Assembly (NCBI GenBank): GCA_037446165.1
Contig: JBBIJC010000084.1
Location: 1 to 11,017, forward strand
DNA from: Parasulfuritortus sp037446165
GTDB lineage: Bacteria; Pseudomonadota; Gammaproteobacteria; Burkholderiales; Thiobacillaceae
DNA length: 11,017 nt
Reading direction: 5' to 3'
In this document: positions 1-6,107 of the stretch, in pieces
Layout of the letters: every line of letters begins with the position of its first letter
How positions within the stretch are numbered: position 1 is the first letter of the stretch
Made by a program: the position numbers and the translations under genes
The notes under the pieces: model-generated
Database searches by the model: none
Seen by the model: the letters and a program-made list of their open reading frames with translations, nothing else
Told to the model about the DNA's origin: nothing

Positions 1-680
1 TCCAGCCCAGCCGAGCGCAGCGCCTCGGTATCCTTGATCAGCAGGGTGTTGTCCTTCATCTCGATGTAGCCCTGGTCGGACAGCTTGTGCAACAGCCGGG
101 ACAGCGTTTCCGGCTTGACCCCGATCCGCGACGCAATGACCTGCTTGGGCGCCTCCAGCTCTACCACCGTCTGGCCGGAGTCGTCCGGATCGGAATGGTC
201 GAGCAGGTATTGCAGCAGACGATCCGTTCCCTTCATCAGAGCCAGGCTGTCGATCTCGTTGATCAGTTTGTGCAGCCGTGCACTCATGCCGGCCATGAGC
301 TTGAAGCAGCGGTTCGCGTCCTGTGCCAGCCAGGAACGAAAGTGGCCGCCCTCGATGGCAATCAGCCGTGACGCGATCTGCGCCGTGGCGTTGACCGGGA
401 AGCGCCCGCCCATGAATAGGGCCGCCTCGGCGAAGAACCGGCCGGAGCCGATCAATTCGATCACTTTCTCGTCGCCCTGCGGCGAGCTCCGGTATAGCCG
501 GATCAAGCCTTCGGTGACCCAGTAAAACCCGGTCACCGGGTCACCCTGGGCAAACAGCAATTGCCCGGCGGACAGTTCAACCGGTTTGGCATAGGCCATG
601 ATGTCTTGATACTGGTTGTCTTCCAGGCCAGAAAAGAGATAGGCACGGCGCATGTCCTGGCCGAAAGTCTCCTGGCTCAT
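1..680 (-). CDS. Crp/Fnr-family transcriptional regulator, DNR-like (3' end outside window)
   Basis: This is a two-domain transcription factor; 226 codons are visible and the stop lies beyond the window edge. Residues ~12-120 form a cyclic-nucleotide-binding-type beta-roll (the segment around 82-98 reads FAEAALFMGG then FPVNA). A long dimerisation helix follows at ~122-150, then a C-terminal winged helix-turn-helix at ~172-215. The recognition helix contains PETLSR (E191, S194, R195), the E-x-x-S-R signature by which FNR and DNR read TTGAT half-sites. The N-terminal cysteine cluster of FNR is absent and only one Cys (C125) is seen, so a 4Fe-4S oxygen sensor is unlikely. The roll looks more like DNR/NnrR-type heme/NO regulators than cAMP-binding CRP; this subfamily call is from recalled similarity. 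The ATG overlaps the upstream stop as ATGA with no clear Shine-Dalgarno, which suggests translational coupling to the HAD gene. The effector is unknown. Confidence 0.92.
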   Translation of the reverse strand, partial: MSQETFGQDMRRAYLFSGLEDNQYQDIMAYAKPVELSAGQLLFAQGDPVTGFYWVTEGLIRLYRSSPQGDEKVIELIGSGRFFAEAALFMGGRFPVNATAQIASRLIAIEGGHFRSWLAQDANRCFKLMAGMSARLHKLINEIDSLALMKGTDRLLQYLLDHSDPDDSGQTVVELEAPKQVIASRIGVKPETLSRLLHKLSDQGYIEMKDNTLLIKDTEALRSAGL

Positions 681-1333
681 GACGGGATGACTTCGGAAAA
701 CCGGGCTATCGCCGCGAACTCGGCGGTGTCTTTGTCGGGTTGCCGAGTATCCGGCTTGCGGATGGCCAGTAGATGGCCAATGCCATAAGTCGCCGCCGAG
801 CGCAGGACCGGCAGACTGTCATCGACCAGCAGCGTGTGCGCGGGGTCGAATGGCTCCGCCTCGCGCAGCGCAGCCCAGAACGCCGGATCTTCCTTGGCGA
901 TGCCAAAGCTATGCGAGGAATGAATGGCATCGAAGTGGACAGCCAGCCCGGTGCGCTGCAGCTTCAGATTCAGGCTCTTGTGATGGGCGTTGGTGACCAG
1001 CGCCACGCGCTTGCCGGCGGCCCTGGCCGCAGTCAGAAACTCCGGCACATCCGGATGCACCTGAATCAGGTGGCTGATTTCTTCCTTGAGCCGGGCGATG
1101 TCCAGATTGAGCGTCTCGGTCCAGTAATCCACGCAATACCAGTCCAGCGTACCGGCCTTGGCGTTGTAGCGGCGGATGCACTCGTCATGGGCCTCGGCAG
1201 CGGGCAGGCCATGTTGTTCGGCATATTTTTCCGGCACATAGACCTGCCAGAAATGGTTGTCGAAGTGCAGGTCGAGCAGGGTGCCGTCCATGTCGAGCAG
1301 GACAGTATCGATTGCTGGCCAGTCTACTATCAA
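677..1333 (-). CDS. yrfG: HAD-superfamily hydrolase, YrfG-like GMP/IMP nucleotidase
   Basis: This 218-residue cytoplasmic haloacid-dehalogenase-type phosphatase shows all four HAD motifs. Motif I is DMDGT at 14-18 (nucleophile D14, acid/base D16). Motif II is T114 in VTNAHHKS. Motif III is K147 in AKEDP. Motif IV is the acidic pair D171-D172. The cap after motif I (FDNHFWQ, then DWYCVDYW near 64-71) closely resembles E. coli YrfG, which dephosphorylates purine nucleoside monophosphates; that substrate is inferred from the family. The start is TTG at 1331-1333, overlapping the rpoS TGA as TTGA, with AAGGA about nine bases upstream inside rpoS. The next in-frame ATG is inside motif I and would destroy the enzyme, so TTG is the credible start. 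It sits between rpoS and a Crp/Fnr gene with 4-base overlaps on both sides. The exact substrate is uncertain; phosphoglycolate phosphatase is an alternative. Confidence 0.86.
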   Translation of the reverse strand: MIVDWPAIDTVLLDMDGTLLDLHFDNHFWQVYVPEKYAEQHGLPAAEAHDECIRRYNAKAGTLDWYCVDYWTETLNLDIARLKEEISHLIQVHPDVPEFLTAARAAGKRVALVTNAHHKSLNLKLQRTGLAVHFDAIHSSHSFGIAKEDPAFWAALREAEPFDPAHTLLVDDSLPVLRSAATYGIGHLLAIRKPDTRQPDKDTAEFAAIARFSEVIPS

Positions 1334-2262
1334 AGCAGACCGTCCTTGACGATGCCCTTGCGGCGCAGGATGCGGCGCAAGGTCTGAAGGCCTTCCAACT
1401 GGATCTGCCGGACCCGCTCACGGGTAACGCCCAGATGCTCGGCCAGTTCTTCCAGCGTGGCGATCTCCTGATCGTTGAGACCGAAGCGCCGCTCGATCAC
1501 CCAGCGGTGCTTGTCGGTCAGTTCGTTCAACCACTCGTGGACATACTGCTCGACTTCGAAGGCCTGGAGCATCTCCTCCGGCATCTCGGAGTGCTCGTCG
1601 GCAATGGCCTCGCCGATGGACAGGCTGGGATCGATGTCGAGCGGCGCATCGAGCGAGGCCATGCGGTCATTCAATTGCAGGACCCGGCGCACTTCTTCCA
1701 CTGTCCGGCCGGTCAGCGCGGCCACGTCCTCGGGCCCGGCATCAGGCATGCCGTGGGTTTCCAGGTGGCGCTGCGCACGAAGATAGATATTCAGTTCCTT
1801 AATCACATGGACCGGCAGACGGATGGTGCGGGACTGATTCATGATCGCCCGCTCGATGTTCTGCCGCACCCACCAGGTGGCATAGGTCGAGAAGCGGAAG
1901 CCGCGTTCCGGCTCGAATTTGTCCAGGGCATGCATCAGGCCGAGATTGCCCTCCTCGATCAGGTCGAGCAGGGTCAGCCCGCGGTTGGCGTAGTGCTTGG
2001 CGATATTCACCACCAGCCGCAGGTTGTGTTCGATCATGCTCTGCCGGGCTTTGAAATCGCCCTGCCGCACGCGGTGCGCCAGATCCCGTTCTTCCTCTGC
2101 CGTCAGCAGGGCTTCGCGGCCGATCTCATTCAGATAGAGCTGGGTGACGTCGTGGGTTTCGTCAGCGAAGGCATCCGCCTCGCCAACCGGCTCGACCGCT
2201 TCGGGCACCTCGCCTTCAGGCTGCGCCGTCTCATCCGGTTCTACGTATTCGTCTTCGTGCAT
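1330..2262 (-). CDS. rpoS: RNA polymerase sigma factor RpoS (sigma-38)
   Basis: This is the stationary-phase and general-stress sigma factor, 310 residues from the chosen ATG (E. coli RpoS is 330). After an acidic tail, region 1.2 begins near residue 38 (DVTQLYLNEIG). Regions 2.1-2.4 span ~72-145, including core-binding DLIEEGNLGL and the promoter-melting segment FRFSTYATWWVRQNI. Region 3 spans ~150-235, and region 4.2 has a helix-turn-helix at 269-288 ending in RERVRQIQ. VIKELN at 153-158 matches the region of E. coli RpoS contacted by RssB, so regulated proteolysis is possible. A GTG at 2266-2268 would add two residues. I prefer ATG at 2260-2262 because GGTGAGG lies seven bases before it and overlaps the nlpD stop, nine bases upstream. 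A promoter inside nlpD is typical of this locus, and an FNR-type palindrome is present there. The stop overlaps the start of the HAD gene. Confidence 0.98.
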   Translation of the reverse strand: MHEDEYVEPDETAQPEGEVPEAVEPVGEADAFADETHDVTQLYLNEIGREALLTAEEERDLAHRVRQGDFKARQSMIEHNLRLVVNIAKHYANRGLTLLDLIEEGNLGLMHALDKFEPERGFRFSTYATWWVRQNIERAIMNQSRTIRLPVHVIKELNIYLRAQRHLETHGMPDAGPEDVAALTGRTVEEVRRVLQLNDRMASLDAPLDIDPSLSIGEAIADEHSEMPEEMLQAFEVEQYVHEWLNELTDKHRWVIERRFGLNDQEIATLEELAEHLGVTRERVRQIQLEGLQTLRRILRRKGIVKDGLL

Positions 2263-2271
2263 CCTCACACC

Positions 2272-3057
2272 TCACCCCGGCGAGCCGGACAAATACGTCA
2301 TGGGATCAACTGGCTTGCCATATTCCCGTATCTCGAAATGAAGCTTTACCCGATCGGCATCGGTGCTGCCCATCTCTGCGATGGGCTGGCCCAGTTTCAC
2401 GATCTGGCCTTCGGTGACCAACACCTTGTCGTTATGCCCATATGCCGACAGTAGGATCTTACTATGCTTGATGATGATCAATTTTCCATAACCACGCAAG
2501 CCGGCTCCGGCATAGATCACCCGGCCCGGTGCGGTGGCAAGGACGGGGCTGCCCCGCTTGCCGGCGATATCCAGACCTTTGGCCCCGTTGCCTTCGTTGA
2601 ACTCTGTCACCACCTTGCCCTGAGCCGGCCAGACCCAGCTGGCAGGGCCTTCCTCCACAGTATCATCGGTTGAGGCCGGCACCGGGGCAGGCGTCGGAGC
2701 TGGTATCGGATCTGGTGTCGGCGCAATTGCAGTGGCTGGCTTGTCGACCGGGGGCGACTTTTCGGGCTGCGGCCGTTCCGGCGGCGGGGTCAGCCGCAGG
2801 CTTTGGCCGACGTAGATTCTCGAGGGGTCGCTCAGCCCGTTCCACTGTGCCAGCTGGCGATATTCAAGACCATGATCGAAGGCGATCCGGAACAGGTTGT
2901 CACCGGGCTGGACGATGACGTGGTCGGCAGTGGGTCGAACCGGGTGTCTGACTGCGTGGCTGCGATGCGAGGCGTCCCTGATCGGTGCGTGAGTCTGACT
3001 GAACGAACAGCCCTGCAAAATCACCACCCACAGCAACAACCAACCGACCCGACGCAT
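2272..3057 (-). CDS. nlpD: NlpD, LysM/LytM-domain outer-membrane lipoprotein (amidase activator)
   Basis: This 261-residue envelope lipoprotein starts with a hydrophobic signal of 16 residues and a lipobox LQGC (lipidated C17). A LysM peptidoglycan-binding domain follows at ~46-90 (VQPGDNLFRIA ... IYVGQSLRL), then a Pro-rich linker at ~91-137 and an M23/LytM domain at ~142-256. Two of the four usual zinc ligands are replaced: A159 where His precedes GLD (D163 is kept), and K238 where HxH is expected (KLHFE; H240 kept). H208 in the YGHND segment is retained. A degenerate LytM domain fits NlpD as a non-catalytic activator of the cell-division amidase AmiC rather than an active endopeptidase. 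ATG 3055-3057 shares its A with the pcm TGA (TGATG); a TTG one codon upstream is the alternative start. In relatives the main rpoS promoter lies within this gene. Confidence 0.95.
   Translation of the reverse strand: MRRVGWLLLWVVILQGCSFSQTHAPIRDASHRSHAVRHPVRPTADHVIVQPGDNLFRIAFDHGLEYRQLAQWNGLSDPSRIYVGQSLRLTPPPERPQPEKSPPVDKPATAIAPTPDPIPAPTPAPVPASTDDTVEEGPASWVWPAQGKVVTEFNEGNGAKGLDIAGKRGSPVLATAPGRVIYAGAGLRGYGKLIIIKHSKILLSAYGHNDKVLVTEGQIVKLGQPIAEMGSTDADRVKLHFEIREYGKPVDPMTYLSGSPG
2468..2481. promoter_or_regulatory. Perfect FNR/DNR-type palindrome TTGAT-N4-ATCAA inside nlpD
   Basis: The plus strand reads TTGATGATGATCAA, an exact match to the FNR/ANR/DNR box consensus. It lies 206 bases upstream of the rpoS ATG, in the gene where rpoS promoters usually sit, and the same operon encodes an E-x-x-S-R regulator. 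Against function, it encodes Leu-Ile-Ile-Ile-Lys (residues 193-197), a stretch conserved in LytM domains. I also found no good -10 hexamer at the position expected for activation at -41.5 toward rpoS. Confidence 0.4.
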
Positions 3058-3713
3058 CAAGCCACGCCCGGCAACAGCGGTACGAACTTGACCGCTTCCA
3101 TATCGCGTTCGGAGTAACCCTTCTCCCGGGCCTCGACCACCATCAGGTGCTGCACTTCGCCCCTTCCAACCGGCGCGACCAGCCGGCCGCCCGGTTTCAA
3201 CTGGGCCTTCAGTTCGTCGGGTATGAAGGGCATGGCCGCCGCCACCACGATGGCATCATAGGGCGCACCGGCCGGATAGCCCAGGGTGCCGTCGGCATTC
3301 TTGATCAGGACATTGTTGATGCGCAGTTCGCGCAGGGTATGGCGCGATCGACCGACCAGCTTGGCGATGCGCTCCACGCTCACCACCTTCTTCGCCAGCC
3401 GCGCCAGCACTGCCGCCTGATAGCCGCAGCCGCCGCCGATTTCGAGCACGATTTCCATGGGCTTGCCCTGACAGGCGAGTTCGCACGACTGGGCGACGAT
3501 ATAGGGGCTGGAGATGGTCTGGCCTTCGCCGATGGGCAGCGGTGTGTCCTCATAGGCCCGATGCTGCAGGCCCTCTTCCAGAAACAGGTGGCGCGGCACC
3601 GTGGCCATGGCGTCGAGCACCAGCGGGCTCTTGATGCCCTGCTCCTTGAGCCGGTCGATCATCCGCGCGCGGGTGCGCTGCGAGGTCATGCCGATGCCGC
3701 TGTGCAGGTTCAT
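3057..3713 (-). CDS. pcm: Protein-L-isoaspartate O-methyltransferase
   Basis: This cytoplasmic SAM-dependent enzyme methylates L-isoaspartyl residues formed by protein ageing, allowing their repair to aspartate. The length of 218 residues is normal. The N-terminus carries SGIGMTSQRTR (5-15) and VPRHLF (39-44). The substrate-binding segment QTISSPYIVA is at 65-74. SAM motif I, VLEIGGGCGYQAAVL, is at 89-103, and the late motif GGRLVAPVG is at 175-183. Motif I is slightly unusual, with GGGCGY where GTGSGY is the common form. ATG 3711-3713 overlaps the surE stop as ATGA, matching other junctions of this operon, so I chose it; an in-frame ATG at 3723-3725 would add four residues with a GGTGGG sequence just upstream. 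The gene couples to nlpD through TGATG. It is the usual partner of surE and rpoS in beta- and gammaproteobacteria. Confidence 0.96.
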   Translation of the reverse strand: MNLHSGIGMTSQRTRARMIDRLKEQGIKSPLVLDAMATVPRHLFLEEGLQHRAYEDTPLPIGEGQTISSPYIVAQSCELACQGKPMEIVLEIGGGCGYQAAVLARLAKKVVSVERIAKLVGRSRHTLRELRINNVLIKNADGTLGYPAGAPYDAIVVAAAMPFIPDELKAQLKPGGRLVAPVGRGEVQHLMVVEAREKGYSERDMEAVKFVPLLPGVA

Positions 3714-4456
3714 TGGCCCAGCCATTCGCCCACCGCCGCCATCTGGGGATAGTGGGTCAGGTCGATTTGCAAGGGCGTGACCGAAACCCGATTGTGGCTC
3801 ACGGCCTGGAAATCGGTGCCCTGGCCGGCATCCTGGGCGGCACCGGCGGCACCCACCCAGTACATGGTCTGATTGCGCGGGTTGATCGTCCTGACCGTGT
3901 CCTGCGCCTTGTGCCGACGGCCCAGCCGGGTCACCTCAATGCCGGCAATGACCGCCTGCGGCACGTCCGGCACGTTCACGTTGAGCAGCATCGGCTGCTG
4001 GAACGGCTGCGCGGCAAAGCGCTTGACCAGCCCGACCACCACGGCGGCTGCCGTGTCGAAACGATCCTGGCCGCTACTCACCAGGGAAACCGCGATGGAC
4101 GGGATGCCGAGCAGGAAGCCTTCGGTCGCGGCCGCCACGGTCCCGGAATAGACCGTGTCGTCGCCCATGTTGGCACCGTGATTGATGCCCGAGATCACCA
4201 TTTCCGGTAACTCCGGCAACAGCCCGGTCACCGCCAGGTGGACGCAATCAGTCGGCGTGCCGTTGACGTATTGAAAGCCGGACGGCGCCTGCCGGACCAT
4301 CAGCGGCCGGTCCAGGGTCAGCGAGTTGCTGGCCCCGCTTCGGTCGCGTTCCGGCGCCACCACGGTGATCCGGTGGCCCGCTTCGGTCAATGCAGCGGCC
4401 AGGGCGGCCAGGCCAGGGGCAAAGTAACCGTCGTCGTTGCTGAGCAGGATGCGCAT
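3710..4456 (-). CDS. surE: 5'/3'-nucleotidase SurE
   Basis: This 248-residue metal-dependent phosphatase acts on nucleoside 5'- and 3'-monophosphates and, in characterised relatives, on short polyphosphate; it is a stationary-phase survival protein. The N-terminus MRILLSNDDGY carries metal ligands D8 and D9. S40 in RDRSGASNS and N92 in SGINHGANMG complete the usual site. GDDTVYSGTVAAATEG (98-113) is the family's diagnostic stretch. The ATG at 4454-4456 gives the canonical N-terminus, but no purine-rich Shine-Dalgarno precedes it: the 12 bases upstream on the coding strand are TTTAATTTCCTTTC-like. It is the first gene of the overlapping run surE-pcm-nlpD-rpoS. The 52-base gap to the SDR gene could hold its promoter. 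Confidence 0.98.
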   Translation of the reverse strand: MRILLSNDDGYFAPGLAALAAALTEAGHRITVVAPERDRSGASNSLTLDRPLMVRQAPSGFQYVNGTPTDCVHLAVTGLLPELPEMVISGINHGANMGDDTVYSGTVAAATEGFLLGIPSIAVSLVSSGQDRFDTAAAVVVGLVKRFAAQPFQQPMLLNVNVPDVPQAVIAGIEVTRLGRRHKAQDTVRTINPRNQTMYWVGAAGAAQDAGQGTDFQAVSHNRVSVTPLQIDLTHYPQMAAVGEWLGQ

Positions 4457-4502
4457 GAAAGGAAATTAAAGTGCGGCGTGTGGGCGGGCGAATTTTGGCC
4501 TA

Positions 4503-4508
4503 ATTCTA
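4503..4508 (-). promoter_or_regulatory. Possible -10 element upstream of surE
   Basis: On the minus strand TAGAAT matches TATAAT at five of six positions, immediately after the SDR stop codon (TAGTAG). It would give a leader of roughly 40 bases before surE. No convincing -35 hexamer is found 16-18 bases upstream, so this is only a weak candidate. surE could instead be read through from the SDR gene. Confidence 0.22.
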
Positions 4509-5360
4509 CTACCGTTTGCCACTGCCCGAGGCCCGGATCAGCACCCAGTCCATCGCCCGCACCGGCAAAACCCGCTTCAGCCAGGCGAATAGCACCGACG
4601 GCACGGTGACCGGATAGCGCGGCCGAGGCCGGCGGCTTTCCAGCGCATGGACCACTTTCGCCAGCACCGCCTCGGGCGGCAGAGTAAAGGGCGCGGCCGG
4701 ACCAGGCGTGTTGAGCCGGGCCAACTGACCTTTGTACTGCTCCCGATGCACGCTGTGCTGCCAGTCGATATGTCTGGTGAACGGTGGCAGACAGTTCTCG
4801 CGGAAGCGGGACACGATCGGCCCCGGTTCCACCAGGCTGACCTCGATTCCCGTGCCGGCCAGTTCCAGGCGCAGGGTGTCGGTAATACCCTCAACCGCGA
4901 ACTTGACCGCGTTGTAGGCGCCCCGATAGGGGAAGGCGGCATAACCCAGCACCGAGCTGTTCATGACGATGCGTCCATGACCCTGTTTACGCATCACCGG
5001 AATGACCAGATTGGTCAATTCGATCCAGCCGAACAGATTGGTCTCGAACTGCTCGCGCAGGGCATCGCGGGTCAGGTCTTCCACCGCGCCGACCTGGCCG
5101 TAGCCGCCATTGTTGAACAGGGCGTCGAGCCGGCCACCGGTCCGGGCCATGACCTCGGCCCAGGCGGCGCGGATGGACGCGGAATCGTTCAGGTCCAGGA
5201 CCAGGCTCTCCAGCCCTTCGCCAATCAACCGTTCGACATCCTCCGGCTTGCGGGCCGAGGCCAGCACCCGCCAGCCGCGCGCCTTGAGGCCATGGGCCAC
5301 GGCATGGCCGATGCCGGTCGAACAGCCGGTGATGAGTACGTTTTTTTGCTCAGGATTCAT
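4509..5360 (-). CDS. SDR-family NAD(P)-dependent oxidoreductase, YbbO-like
   Basis: This 283-residue short-chain dehydrogenase/reductase has a Rossmann fold. The cofactor motif TGCSTGIG is at 11-18. ARKPEDV after strand beta-2 (R37, K38) suggests a preference for NADP(H). NNGG at 83-86 replaces the usual NNAG. The catalytic tetrad is N108, S136, Y149 and K153 (YNAVK), and EPGPI is at 178-182. The C-terminal part (FTLPPEAV, RYPVT, LKRVLPVRAMDWVL) follows recalled E. coli YbbO, an NADP-dependent aldehyde reductase; the substrate here is inferred. The ATG at 5358-5360 is preceded by AGGTAGGG at a suitable distance. There is a 52-base gap to surE downstream, and the gene is divergent from the 194-residue membrane protein across 83 bases. 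A hydrophobic C-terminal stretch (~248-268) might associate with membrane. Confidence 0.92.
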   Translation of the reverse strand: MNPEQKNVLITGCSTGIGHAVAHGLKARGWRVLASARKPEDVERLIGEGLESLVLDLNDSASIRAAWAEVMARTGGRLDALFNNGGYGQVGAVEDLTRDALREQFETNLFGWIELTNLVIPVMRKQGHGRIVMNSSVLGYAAFPYRGAYNAVKFAVEGITDTLRLELAGTGIEVSLVEPGPIVSRFRENCLPPFTRHIDWQHSVHREQYKGQLARLNTPGPAAPFTLPPEAVLAKVVHALESRRPRPRYPVTVPSVLFAWLKRVLPVRAMDWVLIRASGSGKR

Positions 5361-5362
5361 GG

Positions 5363-5424
5363 CCGGAACCCTACCTGAATCGGCTTGACGCGGCCAGTCG
5401 GCTGGCTCCTAATCCGGAACCTAC
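5363..5424. repeat. Short direct repeat CCGGAACC(C)TAC in the divergent intergenic region
   Basis: CCGGAACCCTAC at 5363-5374 and CCGGAACCTAC at 5414-5424 are near-identical, in the same orientation and 51 bases apart, about five helical turns. The first copy overlaps the Shine-Dalgarno region of the SDR gene. The second starts immediately after the predicted -10 of the plus-strand gene. It may be a regulator-binding pair or chance. Confidence 0.35.
5385..5413 (+). promoter_or_regulatory. Sigma-70-type promoter candidate for the 194-residue membrane protein
   Basis: TTGACG at 5385-5390 (5 of 6 to TTGACA) and CCTAAT at 5408-5413 (4 of 6 to TATAAT) are separated by exactly 17 bases. Transcription would begin near 5420, leaving a leader of about 24 bases with AAGGG before the ATG at 5444. 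The spacer holds the inverted repeat GCCAG-TCGG-CTGGC (5393-5406), an operator-like position. Confidence 0.45.
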
Positions 5425-5443
5425 AGGTCAAGGGCAGCGCGCC

Positions 5444-6028
5444 ATGAATCCAAAGATCGACGAATTGATGTCGAAAATCCATGAGCTTCAGGCCGAACTG
5501 GAAGCCGATCTGGAGCATAAACGGGAGGAGTTCCGCTACCACCTGGAAAATCGCCGGGCCCGCTTCGAACAGGACATTCTGGCCTTGCATCGCAGGCTGC
5601 GCAAAAGCAGCCTGCGCTACCTGGCCGAAGCCCCGTTCCTGTTCATCCTGACCGCTCCGGTGATCTACGGCACCGTGTTTCCCATGCTGCTGCTGGACCT
5701 GACCGTCACCGTCTACCAGGCCATCTGCTTCACCGTCTACCAGATTCCCAAGGTCAGGCGGGCCGACCACTTCATTTACGACCGCCACCTGCTGTCCTAT
5801 CTGAACTGGATCGAGCGGATGAACTGCCTGTATTGCTCCTATGGCAACGGGCTGATGTCCTATGCCCGCGAGGTCGTCGCCCGGACCGAACAGTTCTGGT
5901 GCCCGATCAAGCATGCCCGACGCCTGGCCAGCGCCCACGACCGGTATCCCCGCTTCTTCGATTACGGCGATGCTGAACGGTACCGGGCCGAACTGGAACA
6001 GATCAGGAAGAGGTATTCGGAAGACTGA
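5444..6028 (+). CDS. Uncharacterised membrane protein with coiled coil and C-x2-C-x21-C-x3-H pattern
   Basis: I do not recognise a named function for this 194-residue protein. Residues ~3-58 are highly charged and heptad-like (IDELMSKIHELQAELEADL), so they should form a long coiled coil. Residues ~63-101 are hydrophobic and could form a membrane hairpin with a turn near 77-82. The C-terminal half is soluble and aromatic-rich, with C128-L-Y-C131, then TEQFWCPIKHARR (C153, H157). Together these give C-x2-C-x21-C-x3-H, which could bind zinc or another metal, though this is inference. No signal peptide or lipobox is seen. The ATG at 5444 has AAGGG nine bases upstream and a plausible promoter at 5385-5413. 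Codon use looks like that of its neighbours, so recent transfer is not suggested. It lies 79 bases before rpoZ and is divergent from the SDR gene. My impression is that similar conserved hypothetical proteins exist in other proteobacteria; I could not verify this. Confidence 0.85.
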   Translation: MNPKIDELMSKIHELQAELEADLEHKREEFRYHLENRRARFEQDILALHRRLRKSSLRYLAEAPFLFILTAPVIYGTVFPMLLLDLTVTVYQAICFTVYQIPKVRRADHFIYDRHLLSYLNWIERMNCLYCSYGNGLMSYAREVVARTEQFWCPIKHARRLASAHDRYPRFFDYGDAERYRAELEQIRKRYSED

Positions 6029-6053
6029 GGGCCGTTAACCTGCCGCTCGGCCC
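6029..6053 (+). repeat. Inverted repeat after the membrane-protein gene
   Basis: GGGCCG (6029-6034) and CGGCCC (6048-6053) are perfect reverse complements separated by 13 bases, starting directly after the TGA stop. No T-run follows, so an intrinsic terminator is doubtful. It might give modest attenuation, protect the mRNA 3' end or serve as a binding site ahead of rpoZ. Confidence 0.3.
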
Positions 6054-6063
6054 CATATCAGGA

Positions 6064-6088
6064 TAAAATCGAAACCGCTTTGTAATAT
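6064..6088 (+). promoter_or_regulatory. Possible rpoZ promoter region
   Basis: This AT-rich stretch before rpoZ holds two -10-like hexamers, TAAAAT at 6064-6069 and TAATAT at 6083-6088. Neither has a recognisable -35 hexamer at standard spacing. The abrupt drop in GC content in an otherwise GC-rich gap makes a promoter likely, but the exact element is not resolved. Confidence 0.33.
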
Positions 6089-6107
6089 CTTTACTGGAGA
6101 AGTTCAA

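Noticed and set aside
2266..2268. GTG start for rpoS two codons upstream
   Set aside because: The Shine-Dalgarno GGTGAGG would be too close to this GTG, while it is ideally spaced for the ATG at 2260-2262.
2428..2447. Class II promoter downstream of the FNR-type box, toward rpoS
   Set aside because: At the spacing expected from a -41.5 site the minus strand reads CATATG-like sequence with at most 3 of 6 matches to TATAAT; not strong enough to list.
1312..2454. 380-residue open frame on the plus strand across rpoS and nlpD
   Set aside because: It is antisense to two well-supported genes and its composition is that of a reverse-strand shadow.
2695..2780. Pro-rich repetitive stretch in nlpD as a DNA repeat
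   Set aside because: It is the ordinary Pro/Ala/Thr linker between the LysM and LytM domains, with no tandem unit at DNA level.
6029..6053. Intrinsic terminator after the membrane-protein gene
   Set aside because: The inverted repeat has a 13-base loop and no following T-run; kept only as a repeat.
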